NCBI GenBank assembly: GCA_934464705.1
Contig: CAKSKB010000010.1
Location: forward strand, 26,794 to 90,793
DNA length: 64,000 nucleotides
Source of the DNA: an uncultured Clostridia bacterium
GTDB taxonomy: Bacteria; Bacillota; Clostridia; HGM11514
Direction of reading: 5' to 3'
Below are positions 40,732 to 50,085 of the stretch, piece after piece; the first letter of the stretch is position 1; every line of letters begins with the position of its first letter. The notes beneath the pieces were generated by a model. That model was not told where the DNA came from. It worked only from the letters and a program-made list of their open reading frames with translations, and did not search any database. Both the position numbers and the translations under genes were made by a program.

Positions 40732-41433
40732 TCACAGCGGAATAATGACATATTGAAGCTCCTTTACATCAACATAAGGCTCAACCGTAACAATGGCATT
40801 TCCGCCGTTTTTCTTTTTTATATCCGAAATTCTTCCGACTTTTAATCCCCCCGGAACGCTGTCGCTCATACCCGATGTTGCGATAATGTCGCCCACCGCC
40901 GCATTATCCTGCGCCGAAACATACATAAGGCGGTTCTTTTTCAAAAGATACACCTGACCGTTTGCGCAGTCCGTAACGCTGAGGGAAAAATCAGCCGAGG
41001 CAAGCGGCGTAATTTCAGCCCAGGTATTTCCGCAGGCGGTGACAACACCGGCAAGCCCTCCGGAAAAAACGGCGCACTGCCCCTCGCTCACACCGTCCGC
41101 CGCACCCTTTGATACCGCAAACGGCGCAGACCTTGTTTTAAGATTTCCGTTCAGCACCCTTGCGGTAAGCGTATCCCCCGGAATCTTTATTCCCATCAGC
41201 CTTTTGAGTTCGCTGTTTTCGGAAAACACCTTTCTTTCGCTGCAGATTTTATCTTCCAGCTCGTCACACCTTGCGCTCAAAGCGGCGTTTTGCTCCATCA
41301 GTTCCCTTTTCTCTCTGATACCCGCAAACACCGTATCAACCGCCTTCACCGCACCGTACTTAACAGGTCTTACAAAAACCGCTGCCGCCGCAAAAGTGCA
41401 AAAAAGCAAAAAAACAATAACCGTTTTTTTCAT
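40732..41433 (-). CDS. mreC: Rod shape-determining protein MreC
   Basis: 233 aa. The N-terminal signal anchor (TVIVFLLFCTFAAAAVFVRP), a coiled coil (about 38-75, ELMEQNAALSARCDELEDKI), then the two beta-barrel domains with FAVSKGAADGVSEGQCAVF, LAGVVTACGNTWAEITPLAS and IIATSGMSDSVPGGLKVGRI match MreC. It scaffolds PBP2 and the elongasome. Its ATG overlaps the maf stop (TAATG). Neither mreB nor mreD is adjacent. Confidence 0.94.
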   Translation of the reverse strand: MKKTVIVFLLFCTFAAAAVFVRPVKYGAVKAVDTVFAGIREKRELMEQNAALSARCDELEDKICSERKVFSENSELKRLMGIKIPGDTLTARVLNGNLKTRSAPFAVSKGAADGVSEGQCAVFSGGLAGVVTACGNTWAEITPLASADFSLSVTDCANGQVYLLKKNRLMYVSAQDNAAVGDIIATSGMSDSVPGGLKVGRISDIKKKNGGNAIVTVEPYVDVKELQYVIIPL

Positions 41434-41993
41434 TAAAAGGCTCCGTTCGGAAGCCCGATATATTCACCGAAAATTCTGCTCACCGGCAGCCCGACCACAT
41501 TGAAATAATCGCCGTCGATTTTTTCAATCAGCAGACTGCCCCGCCCCTGTATCCCGTAAGCGCCGGCTTTGTCGCACCACTCTCCGGTTTTAAGATACCA
41601 CGACAAAAGTTCGTCCGTCAGTTTCTTAAAATACACATCGGTTTTCTCAAACGACGATCTTGCGCTTCCGTCTATAACGCAAAAGCCGGTATAGACCGAG
41701 TGCTTTTTCCCGGAAAGCCTTTTCAGCATATTTTCGGCTTCGGCTTCGGAGTTAGGTTTTCCCAAAATATCCCCGTCAATACACACAATCGTATCGGCGG
41801 CAAGAATTATGCCGTCATTTCTTGTTTTGTGTACCGCTTCCGCCTTGATTTCCGCAGCACGCCTTGCATAGCCGCCGAGCTTTTCGGAATTTTTCTCGTC
41901 TGCATCGGCAGTCACAACCTCAAAATCCGCACCGAGCATTGAAAGTATTTCGCGCCGTCTCGGAGAGCCGGACGCAAGAATTATTTTTTTCAC
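41433..41993 (-). CDS. maf: Maf-type nucleoside triphosphate pyrophosphatase
   Basis: 186 aa: IILASGSPRRREILSMLG at the N terminus with the SxSPRR motif, ILAADTIVCIDGDILGKP near 64, HSVYTGFCVID near 95, and DKAGAYGIQGRGSLLIEKID near 140. The enzyme hydrolyses dTTP, UTP or modified nucleotides and affects septation in Bacillus. In Bacillota it is commonly next to radC-mreBCD; here it leads directly into mreC. Confidence 0.96.
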   Translation of the reverse strand: MKKIILASGSPRRREILSMLGADFEVVTADADEKNSEKLGGYARRAAEIKAEAVHKTRNDGIILAADTIVCIDGDILGKPNSEAEAENMLKRLSGKKHSVYTGFCVIDGSARSSFEKTDVYFKKLTDELLSWYLKTGEWCDKAGAYGIQGRGSLLIEKIDGDYFNVVGLPVSRIFGEYIGLPNGAF

Positions 41994-41995
41994 AG

Positions 41996-43996
41996 CTACA
42001 CACCCCTGTAATAATGACCTCTTGTAAAATCCCCGGCAGGCTTTGCGCCGCTGCCGAATTTTTTAATAATGCTGCGGCACTCATCTTCCGATTCATCCGT
42101 AAACACAAGCCGCAGAGTATCAACGCAGGTATTTTCGAAATCCGAAAGCTTGTCCGCCATATATATAGGCACGGAATTCAGAACCTCGTAAATCCCGAGT
42201 TCCCTGTCGCACAAAAGGCGGAAGCTTCTTCCGCTTCTGTCCGAAAGACTGCAAACACCGCACGAACCGGCATTTTGGGCAAAGCAATTGACCGCCGTCA
42301 TAAGCGGCAGCTTTCCGTACACAACCGCCTCGCACGGAACCGCACTTTTCATCGCCCTTATCTGCGCAATGTTCATTTCCGGCGAAAGGCATATACGCTC
42401 CGTTCCAAGCTCCGAAAAGCCCTGTGCTGCACGGCTGTTATAGCACCAGAGCGGATAATCCGCAGAATCGCAGATATCAAAATCTCCGTAATTTGCGGCG
42501 CAGAAGTGCTCATATCCCATTCCCTTCGCTTCGGAAATCATATTTTCAAGAAGTTCACGCCTGTCATCATGATTTATCTTCGGCAAAAGCACAGTTATGC
42601 GGTCATCACCGGGCGAAAAGACGGTCTTATTTTTAACAAGCAGCGAAACCGGCACATAAATTCTGTCCAAATCTTTCGCCGCCTTGTACTGCGAAACCGT
42701 TGTTATGCTTGCCGCAAACTTAAACCGGCCGCTGTTTACAAACGGTTTTACGGCAAACGCCTTTTCCGTGCCGTAGAATTTTTTCTTTTCGGAAAGAAGC
42801 CCCAAAAGCCCGTCTACCGCCGTGCGCCTTACCGATTTAATCTCGCTGACCGGCACCATCAGCCCGTGCTCAACCTCCGCCGAAAAGCTTTTGCGGAAAA
42901 ACGGAGTATCGCCGAGCATCCCGATTTTGGCATCAATGTCCTCCGCCGAAACCGCGCGTTTCTGCGCCGTTTCGCAAACAAATGTGCCCATCGCCTCAAA
43001 CGATTTTCCGCCTGCTTCTATCTTAACCGAAAGCGGTTTTCCGATTTCCGCCTTTACGGAAACAACCGCACCGAGTTTTTTTTCGGGTTTCCCGTATGTT
43101 TTTTCGCCGTACACGGTTTCGGGCTTATTGACCGCAAAAAGGTCTTTGCCGCCGGTAAAATAAGCGTCGGTATAACCTCCCCTGTCAAATGCCGATTTCA
43201 GCTTTTCGATATCGGACTGCGTTATTTTTCCGCCGTCTATCGCCTTCCTGTAAACCTCGGTTACGGTGCCGACATACCCGGCGCTCTTCATTCTGCCCTC
43301 GATTTTAAGCGACGCAACCCCGGATTTTTTCAGCTCGCCGATATGCTCTGCAAGCATCATATCCTTAAGGCTCATGAAATACCCTTCGCCTCCGCCGCAG
43401 CCGTACATAAGTCTGCACGGCTGTGCGCATTTTCCGCGGTTTCCGCTGCGCCTGCCTATAAAACTGCTCATAAGGCAGTACCCCGAAACGCATGAACAAA
43501 TCGCCCCGTGCACGAAAACCTCGATTTCTATTCCGGAATTTTTGCAGATATAATCTATGTTTTCCTTTGAAAGTTCCCTCGCTATAACCGCACGGGTACA
43601 GCCGATTTTTTCGGCAAATCTTACGCCGTCAAGATTGCATATTCCCATCTGCGTGCTTGCATGAAGCGGCAGCTGCGGAACATTTTCGGACAGGAAACGC
43701 ATAACGCCCATATCCTGCACAATCACTCCGTCGGCACCGTTTTCGTAAAGAAAAACCGCATAGTCAAAAAGCTGACCGAGTTCACGGTCGGTCAGCAATG
43801 TATTTACCGTAATATAGGTTTTAACGCCTCTTATTCTGCAATAATCGATTGCGGAAGCAAGAGCCGTTTTGTCAAAATTCGCAGCGTTCATGCGTGCGTT
43901 TGCGAACTCGCTGCAGCCCATGTAAACAGCGTCGCACCCGGCGGAAACCGCCGCCCGAAGTGCGTCAAAACTGCCTGCGGGAGACAAAAGTTCCAT
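41996..43996 (-). CDS. U32-family peptidase/hydroxylation protein with C-terminal extension
   Basis: ATG at 43996 after GAGGGGA gives 666 aa. The first 250 residues carry U32 signatures: LLSPAGSFDALRAAVSAGCD, AVYMGCSEFANARM, VIVQDMGVMRF, LHASTQMGICN, and the Cys-rich GAICSCVSGYCLMSSFIGRR followed by GNRGKCAQPCR, whose cysteines are Fe-S ligands. The long C-terminal part (DUF3656-like region, about 330-660) ends with further Cys residues (AQNAGSCGVCSL). Related proteins (RlhA, TrhP) hydroxylate 23S rRNA or tRNA rather than cleaving peptides. The length fits the RlhA-like group. It shares a 2-nt gap with maf and a 2-nt gap with glgB. Confidence 0.9.
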   Translation of the reverse strand: MELLSPAGSFDALRAAVSAGCDAVYMGCSEFANARMNAANFDKTALASAIDYCRIRGVKTYITVNTLLTDRELGQLFDYAVFLYENGADGVIVQDMGVMRFLSENVPQLPLHASTQMGICNLDGVRFAEKIGCTRAVIARELSKENIDYICKNSGIEIEVFVHGAICSCVSGYCLMSSFIGRRSGNRGKCAQPCRLMYGCGGGEGYFMSLKDMMLAEHIGELKKSGVASLKIEGRMKSAGYVGTVTEVYRKAIDGGKITQSDIEKLKSAFDRGGYTDAYFTGGKDLFAVNKPETVYGEKTYGKPEKKLGAVVSVKAEIGKPLSVKIEAGGKSFEAMGTFVCETAQKRAVSAEDIDAKIGMLGDTPFFRKSFSAEVEHGLMVPVSEIKSVRRTAVDGLLGLLSEKKKFYGTEKAFAVKPFVNSGRFKFAASITTVSQYKAAKDLDRIYVPVSLLVKNKTVFSPGDDRITVLLPKINHDDRRELLENMISEAKGMGYEHFCAANYGDFDICDSADYPLWCYNSRAAQGFSELGTERICLSPEMNIAQIRAMKSAVPCEAVVYGKLPLMTAVNCFAQNAGSCGVCSLSDRSGRSFRLLCDRELGIYEVLNSVPIYMADKLSDFENTCVDTLRLVFTDESEDECRSIIKKFGSGAKPAGDFTRGHYYRGV

Positions 43997-43998
43997 AA

Positions 43999-45888
43999 TT
44001 ATCCCCTCTTGCTTGTTTTCTTGATGTACATTGCGCAAAGTTCGGGAAGCTTAGCTTCAATACTGTATTCAAATCCGTCCGACGGCTTTTTTTCAGCCTT
44101 GAAATATATCGGCTCATCGCCGCCGCTGCCGCCGAAACGCCCGTCGTTTGTGTTGAGAACGGTTTTATACCACCCCGGAGCCCAAACGCCGATACGGTAT
44201 TTTTCATGGCTTTTCGCCGCAAAATTACCGACAACCAGTGTTTTATCCCTTCCGTTCCTGCTCTGTCTTATAAAGGAAACGGTATTATTGTCCCTGTCGC
44301 CGGCGTTAATCCAACGGAAACCGTCCCAGTCGCTGTCATTTTCAAACATTGATTTATGCGAAGCGTAAAATCCGTTGAGTTCACGGACATATTCCTGCAT
44401 TTTCGAGTGAAGTTCAAACCGCATAATCTCCCAGTCAAGCCCTTCCGCAAACCGCCACTCGATAAACTGCGCAAACTCTCCGCCCATAAACAAAAGCTTT
44501 TTGCCGGGGTGTGCGTACATATATGCATACAAAAGCCGCAGCGACTTGAATTTCTGTTCATAGCTGCCGCTCATTTTATCGATAAGCGAGTGCTTGCCGT
44601 GAACCACCTCGTCATGCGAAAGCGCCAGAATATAATTTTCCGAATACGCATACATCATCGAAAATGTCAGCATATTATGGTTCGGACCTCTGAAATAAGG
44701 GTCCATCGACATATACCGCAGAATATCGTTCATCCAGCCCATGTTCCATTTGAAGTTAAAGCCCAGACCGCCGTCATGCACCGGCTTTGTAACCCTTGCC
44801 CATGCGGTGGATTCCTCGGCAATCATGAGCACATTCGGAAACCTCTCAAAAACCGCAATATTGAGTTCCCTCAGAAAATCAACCGCGTCAAGATTTTCAT
44901 TTCCGCCGTATTTGTTTGCTACCCACTCGCCGTCTTTTCTGTTATAATCAAGGTAAAGCATACTCGAAACCGCGTCCACACGCAGCCCGTCCATATGGAA
45001 TTCGTCAAACCAGAACACGGCATTTGAAATCAGAAACGAATGTATTTCCGCCTTGCTCCAGTTGAAAACATAAGTTCCCCACTCCTTGTGCTCGCCGAGC
45101 CTGGAATCGGGATGCTCAAAAAGCGGCGTACCGTCAAAGCGGGCAAGGGCGTAAGCGTCCCTCGGAAAATGCGCCGGAACCCAGTCCATTATAACCGAAA
45201 TGCCGCTTTTGTGGCACATATCTATAAAATACTTAAAATCCGAAGGTTTTCCGAAACGGCTGTTTGCGGCATAATATCCCGTAACCTGATACCCCCACGA
45301 GCCGTCAAACGGAAATTCGCACATCGGCATAAGTTCAATATGCGTGTAGTTCATTTTTTTAACATAAGGTATAAGCTCCGCCGCCATTTCGCGGTAGGTA
45401 TAGAAGGAGCCGTCCTCATGCTGCTTCCACGATGCAAAGTGAAGTTCATAAATATTCATCGGTGCATCGTAAGGCGATGTGGATTTTCTCTTTTCCATCC
45501 AGGATTTGTCATGCCATGTATATGAAAGTTCCGCCGTAACGGAAGCGTTTTTCGGCCTTACTTCGCTTTGGTACGCAAACGGGTCGATTTTAAGGGTAAT
45601 CTTGCCGTCCGCCCCTTCAATACTGTATTTATACGGTTCGCCCGCGCCCATATTTTCAACGAAAGCTTCCCAGATTCCGCTCTCCTTATGAAGCTGCATT
45701 GCGCCGAGGTTTCTGTCCCAGGAGTTCCTGTCACACACGACCGAAACGGATTTCGCATTGGGCGCCCACACCGCAAAATGATAGCCGCCCTGCTTCCTGT
45801 GCGCACCGAGCATACGGTAGCTGTAATAATTTTTACCGTTATTAAAAAGATACATTGCGTTTTTATCCAAAGCCGGAAAATTATTCAC
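43999..45888 (-). CDS. glgB: 1,4-alpha-glucan branching enzyme
   Basis: A GTG at 45888 gives 629 aa. GH13 subfamily with an N-terminal CBM48 (about 25-110: HFAVWAPNAKSVSVVCD), the barrel with YTHIELMPMCEFPFDGSWGY (region I area), MDWVPAHFP, the nucleophile region DGLRVDAVSSML (Asp), MIAEESTAW (acid Glu), LALSHDEVVHGK, and a C-terminal beta domain. It forms alpha-1,6 branches in glycogen. No other glg gene is nearby, so it is an orphan within an envelope/housekeeping cluster. Confidence 0.97.
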   Translation of the reverse strand: MNNFPALDKNAMYLFNNGKNYYSYRMLGAHRKQGGYHFAVWAPNAKSVSVVCDRNSWDRNLGAMQLHKESGIWEAFVENMGAGEPYKYSIEGADGKITLKIDPFAYQSEVRPKNASVTAELSYTWHDKSWMEKRKSTSPYDAPMNIYELHFASWKQHEDGSFYTYREMAAELIPYVKKMNYTHIELMPMCEFPFDGSWGYQVTGYYAANSRFGKPSDFKYFIDMCHKSGISVIMDWVPAHFPRDAYALARFDGTPLFEHPDSRLGEHKEWGTYVFNWSKAEIHSFLISNAVFWFDEFHMDGLRVDAVSSMLYLDYNRKDGEWVANKYGGNENLDAVDFLRELNIAVFERFPNVLMIAEESTAWARVTKPVHDGGLGFNFKWNMGWMNDILRYMSMDPYFRGPNHNMLTFSMMYAYSENYILALSHDEVVHGKHSLIDKMSGSYEQKFKSLRLLYAYMYAHPGKKLLFMGGEFAQFIEWRFAEGLDWEIMRFELHSKMQEYVRELNGFYASHKSMFENDSDWDGFRWINAGDRDNNTVSFIRQSRNGRDKTLVVGNFAAKSHEKYRIGVWAPGWYKTVLNTNDGRFGGSGGDEPIYFKAEKKPSDGFEYSIEAKLPELCAMYIKKTSKRG

Positions 45889-45900
45889 AAGCCCGCCCCC

Positions 45901-46788
45901 CTATCTTATAAAGTTGATATAATTATGCAGATTTTTCACTTCAACCGTGCTTTCCGCCTCTGCGCGTTCCCCGTCAACCGACCAGGTTATCGGAACGCCC
46001 GTATCAAACCGTATATCAGAGGCTTTGAAAAAGTCGAACATTTTATTTGAAAAGTCGGAAGCAAAGCACCCCTGCACTATTTCGTGAAGTTCAATTATAT
46101 TTTTGGGCTTCCTGACAAGAGTGACCTCAAAAAGCCCGTCGTTCATATCCACAAATTCGGAATCGATTTTGACAATCCCGGCAACCGATGTAGAGTTTGT
46201 CACCGCACCGAAAATATAGTCGTTTTCAAAAACATTTCCGTCCGCCTCCGCACGCACACGGCAGGGTCTTATTGCGGTTATATCCTTCATGCCCTCCAGC
46301 ACATACGCAAGATGCCCGAACACATTTTTGAACTGCTGCGATGTGTTGTACGAAACCGATGTAAACGCCCCGAACGACGCAATATACGAAAAATATCTGT
46401 CATTGAATTTACCGAGGTCTATCGGAAGCGGTCTGCCGTTTATGATTTTCATGGCTGCGGCAATGGCTTCGGGGTCGATATTCATGCTTGCGGCAAAATC
46501 GTTTGTGCTGCCGGAGGGAATATACCCGACCGGAACGGAATTATCGCCGACAGCTATACCGTTCAGGGTTTCGTTAAGGGTACCGTCGCCGCCGCAGCAG
46601 ACTATACAGGAATACTCACCGCTCTCGGAATACTCCTTCGCAAGTTCCGTTGCATGACCGCCGTACGCCGTAAGCCGGACGGTCACTTCAAACCCTCCGG
46701 TATCGAAAATATTTATTATATCGAAAAGATTGCTCTTTGCCTTTTTCTTTCCCGAACACGGATTTACTATAAGCAGCATTTTTTTCAC
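45901..46788 (-). CDS. YegS/BmrU/DagK-family lipid kinase
   Basis: 295 aa diacylglycerol-kinase-fold protein: LLIVNPCSGKKKAKSN at the N terminus, CIVCCGGDGTLNETLNGI with the GGDGT nucleotide motif near 63-80, VPVGYIPSGSTNDFAAS near 90, and a C-terminal DMNDGLFEVTLVR. It phosphorylates diacylglycerol or related lipids, recycling lipid from envelope synthesis. A GTG start overlaps the upstream DUF523 stop (GTGA); an ATG three codons later is the alternative. Confidence 0.92.
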   Translation of the reverse strand: MKKMLLIVNPCSGKKKAKSNLFDIINIFDTGGFEVTVRLTAYGGHATELAKEYSESGEYSCIVCCGGDGTLNETLNGIAVGDNSVPVGYIPSGSTNDFAASMNIDPEAIAAAMKIINGRPLPIDLGKFNDRYFSYIASFGAFTSVSYNTSQQFKNVFGHLAYVLEGMKDITAIRPCRVRAEADGNVFENDYIFGAVTNSTSVAGIVKIDSEFVDMNDGLFEVTLVRKPKNIIELHEIVQGCFASDFSNKMFDFFKASDIRFDTGVPITWSVDGERAEAESTVEVKNLHNYINFIR

Positions 46789-47219
46789 AAATCAGCACCA
46801 CCTATATCGTTTTCAGTGTAAATTTTTAAACCGTTTTCAATAAGAAGCCCGGCGGTTATGCCGTTTCCGGGTATAAGTTTCCCCGAAAACGAACCGTCAT
46901 AAACAAATCCGCTGCCGCACGACGGGCTTTTCGCCTTAAGAATTGCCGTCCTGCAACCGAAAATTTCCGCTAACCGAAGCGTTTCCCGTGCGCCTTTCAA
47001 AAAGCACTGCGTATTATCCGCACCCGATTTTGAAACAACCCTTCCGCCCGATATTTCGCTTGCGCTGCGGGGTGTGGGGAGTCCCCCGAAAATCTCGGGG
47101 CAAACAGGTATGAGATTATACTTTTCTGCAAGAGAAATCACATCGCCGCACGGCTTTGATTTACCGTCATAGCGGCACGCACACCCAAGAAGGCATGCGC
47201 TCACAAGAATATTCAGCAT
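46785..47219 (-). CDS. DUF523-family protein
   Basis: ATG at 47219 gives 144 aa. Conserved parts: LVSACLLGCACRYDGKSKPC near the N terminus, VCPEIFGGLPTPRSASEI near 39, and AILKAKSPSCGSGFVYDGSF near 92. The clustered cysteines suggest an Fe-S or metal centre. In other bacteria the family is fused to DUF1722 or linked to thiouracil metabolism; no function is claimed here. It overlaps the preceding PAP2 gene by 7 nt and the following lipid kinase by 4 nt. Confidence 0.88.
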   Translation of the reverse strand: MLNILVSACLLGCACRYDGKSKPCGDVISLAEKYNLIPVCPEIFGGLPTPRSASEISGGRVVSKSGADNTQCFLKGARETLRLAEIFGCRTAILKAKSPSCGSGFVYDGSFSGKLIPGNGITAGLLIENGLKIYTENDIGGADL

Positions 47220-48118
47220 TTCGCCCACCGCTTTATTATTATAGGATAAACGCAGCAAGCCCATGCAAAAACAATTATATTTTTAATGTTTTTTATCACA
47301 AAAGCAACGCCGGGAAGCGCCTTCTCGAGCATACCAACGCTGACATACAAAACAAGAACACCGAGCATTCCGAGCACAAATTTAAGAGGATTTGCAAAGC
47401 GTTTTGATTTTATGAAATTCTTTGAGCTGTCAAACTCTATGAAATTTGTTTCTATATAATACAGAACAAAAAGCGCAAGCGATGTTACTGCGGTTTCTAT
47501 ACAGTCTTCGGCCATAGCGAAAGGTGCGCCGCAGAAATACGCCAAAACAAGCACCGCCGCGGAAAGGCACACACCGAAAGCCGCTGTTTTCAAAGAGTTT
47601 TTCTTTTCAAAGCAGAAAGAAAGCCTGTTCACGGCTGCGCAGATAAGCGAGGTCAGAATAAAGCTGACAAGCACATCGGACGGCGTATGAACACCCAATA
47701 CAAGCCTCGAAAGCATTACCGCAATTACCGCAGCAAAGCACAAAACCTTTGCCCATGCGTGCTTTACGGAAAATGAAGTATACACCAGAAGCGACGACGC
47801 AACCTGAGTATGCCCGCTCGGGAAGGAATACCCCGTTGCGGTTTTGAGCGCCTTTTTATAAGGGTGAATTTCGTTCCATCTGACAAACGGTCTTTCAACC
47901 AAAAAAACAATTTTAAGTCCCTGCGCCGCCAATGCCGAAAACACAAACGACATTGCAAGACCGTAAGCATATTTTTTGTTTCCGCACCAAAAAATCAGGC
48001 AAAAAAGCGCAACAATCACAATTTTGTTGCAAAGCGCAGAAACAAGAACCGCCGCATCGCCTATGGCGGCGGTTCTTAATCCCTGCAGAAATTCAAGCAC
48101 AGCAAAATCAAAACTCAT
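47213..48118 (-). CDS. PAP2-family membrane phosphatase
   Basis: 301 aa with about eight hydrophobic helices and the three PAP2 motifs: KIVFLVERPFVRW (K-x6-RP), YSFPSGHTQVASS (PSGH) and SRLVLGVHTPSDVLVS (SR-x5-H-x3-D). It could dephosphorylate undecaprenyl pyrophosphate or phosphatidic acid. The ATG overlaps the upstream capD-like stop (ATGA). Together with the CapD-like and GT39-like genes, it suggests lipid-linked polysaccharide metabolism. The extra C-terminal helices (MLGVLVLYVSVGML) are longer than in minimal PAP2 proteins. Confidence 0.92.
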   Translation of the reverse strand: MSFDFAVLEFLQGLRTAAIGDAAVLVSALCNKIVIVALFCLIFWCGNKKYAYGLAMSFVFSALAAQGLKIVFLVERPFVRWNEIHPYKKALKTATGYSFPSGHTQVASSLLVYTSFSVKHAWAKVLCFAAVIAVMLSRLVLGVHTPSDVLVSFILTSLICAAVNRLSFCFEKKNSLKTAAFGVCLSAAVLVLAYFCGAPFAMAEDCIETAVTSLALFVLYYIETNFIEFDSSKNFIKSKRFANPLKFVLGMLGVLVLYVSVGMLEKALPGVAFVIKNIKNIIVFAWACCVYPIIIKRWAKC

Positions 48119-50031
48119 ACCAAAGCCGGAGCATCTGCGGCACGCTTCATCTCATCGGACTGCGCCGCCGACGCATTAACCTCCCTCGGTTCTTTATATG
48201 TAGGAACATATTTCTTCATAAGCTGATGAATATTATCGGACTCTATCTCGTTGCCGAACACTTCCATAGCCTTTGAAATTTCCTCGAGTGCCCTGTCGAT
48301 TTCCTCTCTTTTATGAGGCTGGTCCTTCTCGACAAAAATCATATTGTTATCGGTTTTCGTAAGCTTTTCGGTTTTTATGAGCAGTTCCTCATAAAGCTTT
48401 TCGCCGGGGCGAAGCCCGACTTCCTTTATATCGATATCCGAATAAGGCCGAAGTCCCGACAGCCTTATCATATTTTCCGCCAAATCGAGAATCTTGACGG
48501 GTTTGCCCATATCGAGCACAAAAAGTTCGCCCGATTTCGCCATTGCGCCGGCGGTCATAACAAGCTGCGCCGCCTCCGGAATGGTCATAAAATACCTTAT
48601 TATACGCTTATCGGTAATAGTAACCGGGCCGCCGTCGGCAATCTGCTTTTTGAAAAGCGGAATAACCGAGCCGTTTGAGCCGAGAACATTCCCGAAGCGA
48701 ACCGCAGAAAACGATGTATTGCTTCCGTTTCTGCTCTGAACAATCATTTCGCACAGTCGCTTTGACGCACCCATTATATTTGTGGGATTTACCGCTTTGT
48801 CGGTCGAAATCAGAATAAACTTCGACACGCCGTATTTTTCCGCAGCCGCCGCAACATTCAGCGTACCGAACACATTGTTCTTTATTGCTTCACCGCCGCT
48901 GTGCTCCATAAGCGGAACATGCTTGTGCGCCGCCGCATGGAAAACGATATCGGGCTTATAATGTTCAAAAATGACATCCAGCCTGCCGCAGTCGCGGACC
49001 GATGCAATCTCCACCCTGAGCGTAAGATCTCTGCCGTATGCACGGATAAGCTCCTGCTGTATATCATATGCGTTATTTTCGTAAATATCAAGGATTATAA
49101 GCTTTTTCGGTCCTGTCTTTGCAATCTGACGGCAAAGTTCACTGCCGATGGAACCGCCGCCGCCCGTGACCAGAACCACCTTGTCCTTATAAAAATCCGC
49201 CGTTTCGCTGCCTTCAAGCTTCATGCTGCTTCTGAAAAGCAAATCTTCAATCATAAAGTCCCTTATAACCGGCTTTGACGCAGTGTTAATATCCGAATTT
49301 TCGGTAATCGGGAAATCGTAAAGCTTTATTTTGCATCCGGTTTTCATGTAAAAATCACGGATTTTGTCCAGTCTGTCGCTGTGAAGCGAAGGAATGGCAA
49401 TAAAAATCTCCTGAACGGGGAGTTCCTTGAGCCGTCCGATAATCCTGTCGTCCTCCTTATAAACCTTAAGCCCGTGAATTTTGCTGCCGATTTTTATAGG
49501 GTTATTATCGATAAAGCAAACCGGTCTGTAATGCGACTCGGGATTATAAAGCAGCTCGTCCGCCAGCATTGAGCCGACCTGCCCCGCACCGACGATTGCG
49601 GCACCGATTTTGTTGATGTCATCCATTCTGACATTAAGATACCTGTAAAACTGCTGATAAACGAATCTCGAAGCCAGCGACAAAAGCGAAAATGTGGATA
49701 CAATCGACGCTATTTTCCAGAAACTCGAATCATAATCGCCCAATGCTAAAATCATAATAACCGCCAAAAGCGCACCCGAAAAATCCGAGAAAATCATTTG
49801 CAGATACGCCTTTGAATTGGCGTAGCGCCACACATTTGAGTATGCGCCGAACAGAAGTCTTACAAGCAGTATTCCGCAGAAAACAACCGCATAATATGCA
49901 AGTGCGTTCGCCGGAAGCTCCAGCCCTTTTTTGTTCACAAACGATGACAAAAGCGTTATCGCCACCGACACCACAGCGTAAATTAAAACATCGATTCCTA
50001 TAAGAAAAATCCTTCTTTTGTTTTTTATCAT
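48115..50031 (-). CDS. Membrane UDP-sugar 4,6-dehydratase (CapD/WbpM/FlaA1 family)
   Basis: ATG at 50031 behind GGGTGGG gives 638 aa. Four N-terminal helices (about 1-120), a CoA-binding-like Rossmann domain (AAIVGAGQVGSMLADELL), then an extended SDR domain: VLVTGGGGSIGSELCRQI near 285, FHAAAHKHVPLMEH near 360, and STDKAVNPTNIMGASKR with the Ser-Met-Lys catalytic form known for this family. It makes 4-keto-6-deoxy UDP-sugars for surface glycans such as bacillosamine-type residues. It overlaps the PAP2 gene by 4 nt. Confidence 0.93.
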   Translation of the reverse strand: MIKNKRRIFLIGIDVLIYAVVSVAITLLSSFVNKKGLELPANALAYYAVVFCGILLVRLLFGAYSNVWRYANSKAYLQMIFSDFSGALLAVIMILALGDYDSSFWKIASIVSTFSLLSLASRFVYQQFYRYLNVRMDDINKIGAAIVGAGQVGSMLADELLYNPESHYRPVCFIDNNPIKIGSKIHGLKVYKEDDRIIGRLKELPVQEIFIAIPSLHSDRLDKIRDFYMKTGCKIKLYDFPITENSDINTASKPVIRDFMIEDLLFRSSMKLEGSETADFYKDKVVLVTGGGGSIGSELCRQIAKTGPKKLIILDIYENNAYDIQQELIRAYGRDLTLRVEIASVRDCGRLDVIFEHYKPDIVFHAAAHKHVPLMEHSGGEAIKNNVFGTLNVAAAAEKYGVSKFILISTDKAVNPTNIMGASKRLCEMIVQSRNGSNTSFSAVRFGNVLGSNGSVIPLFKKQIADGGPVTITDKRIIRYFMTIPEAAQLVMTAGAMAKSGELFVLDMGKPVKILDLAENMIRLSGLRPYSDIDIKEVGLRPGEKLYEELLIKTEKLTKTDNNMIFVEKDQPHKREEIDRALEEISKAMEVFGNEIESDNIHQLMKKYVPTYKEPREVNASAAQSDEMKRAADAPALV

Positions 50032-50085
50032 AAACCCACCCAAACATACAATATATATTAATTATAACATATTCCGCAGTACATT

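Noticed and set aside
41864..43495. A 543-codon open frame on the plus strand
   Set aside because: It is antisense to the U32 peptidase and maf genes, has no ribosome-binding site and no recognisable domain; it is a by-product of codon bias in the real genes.
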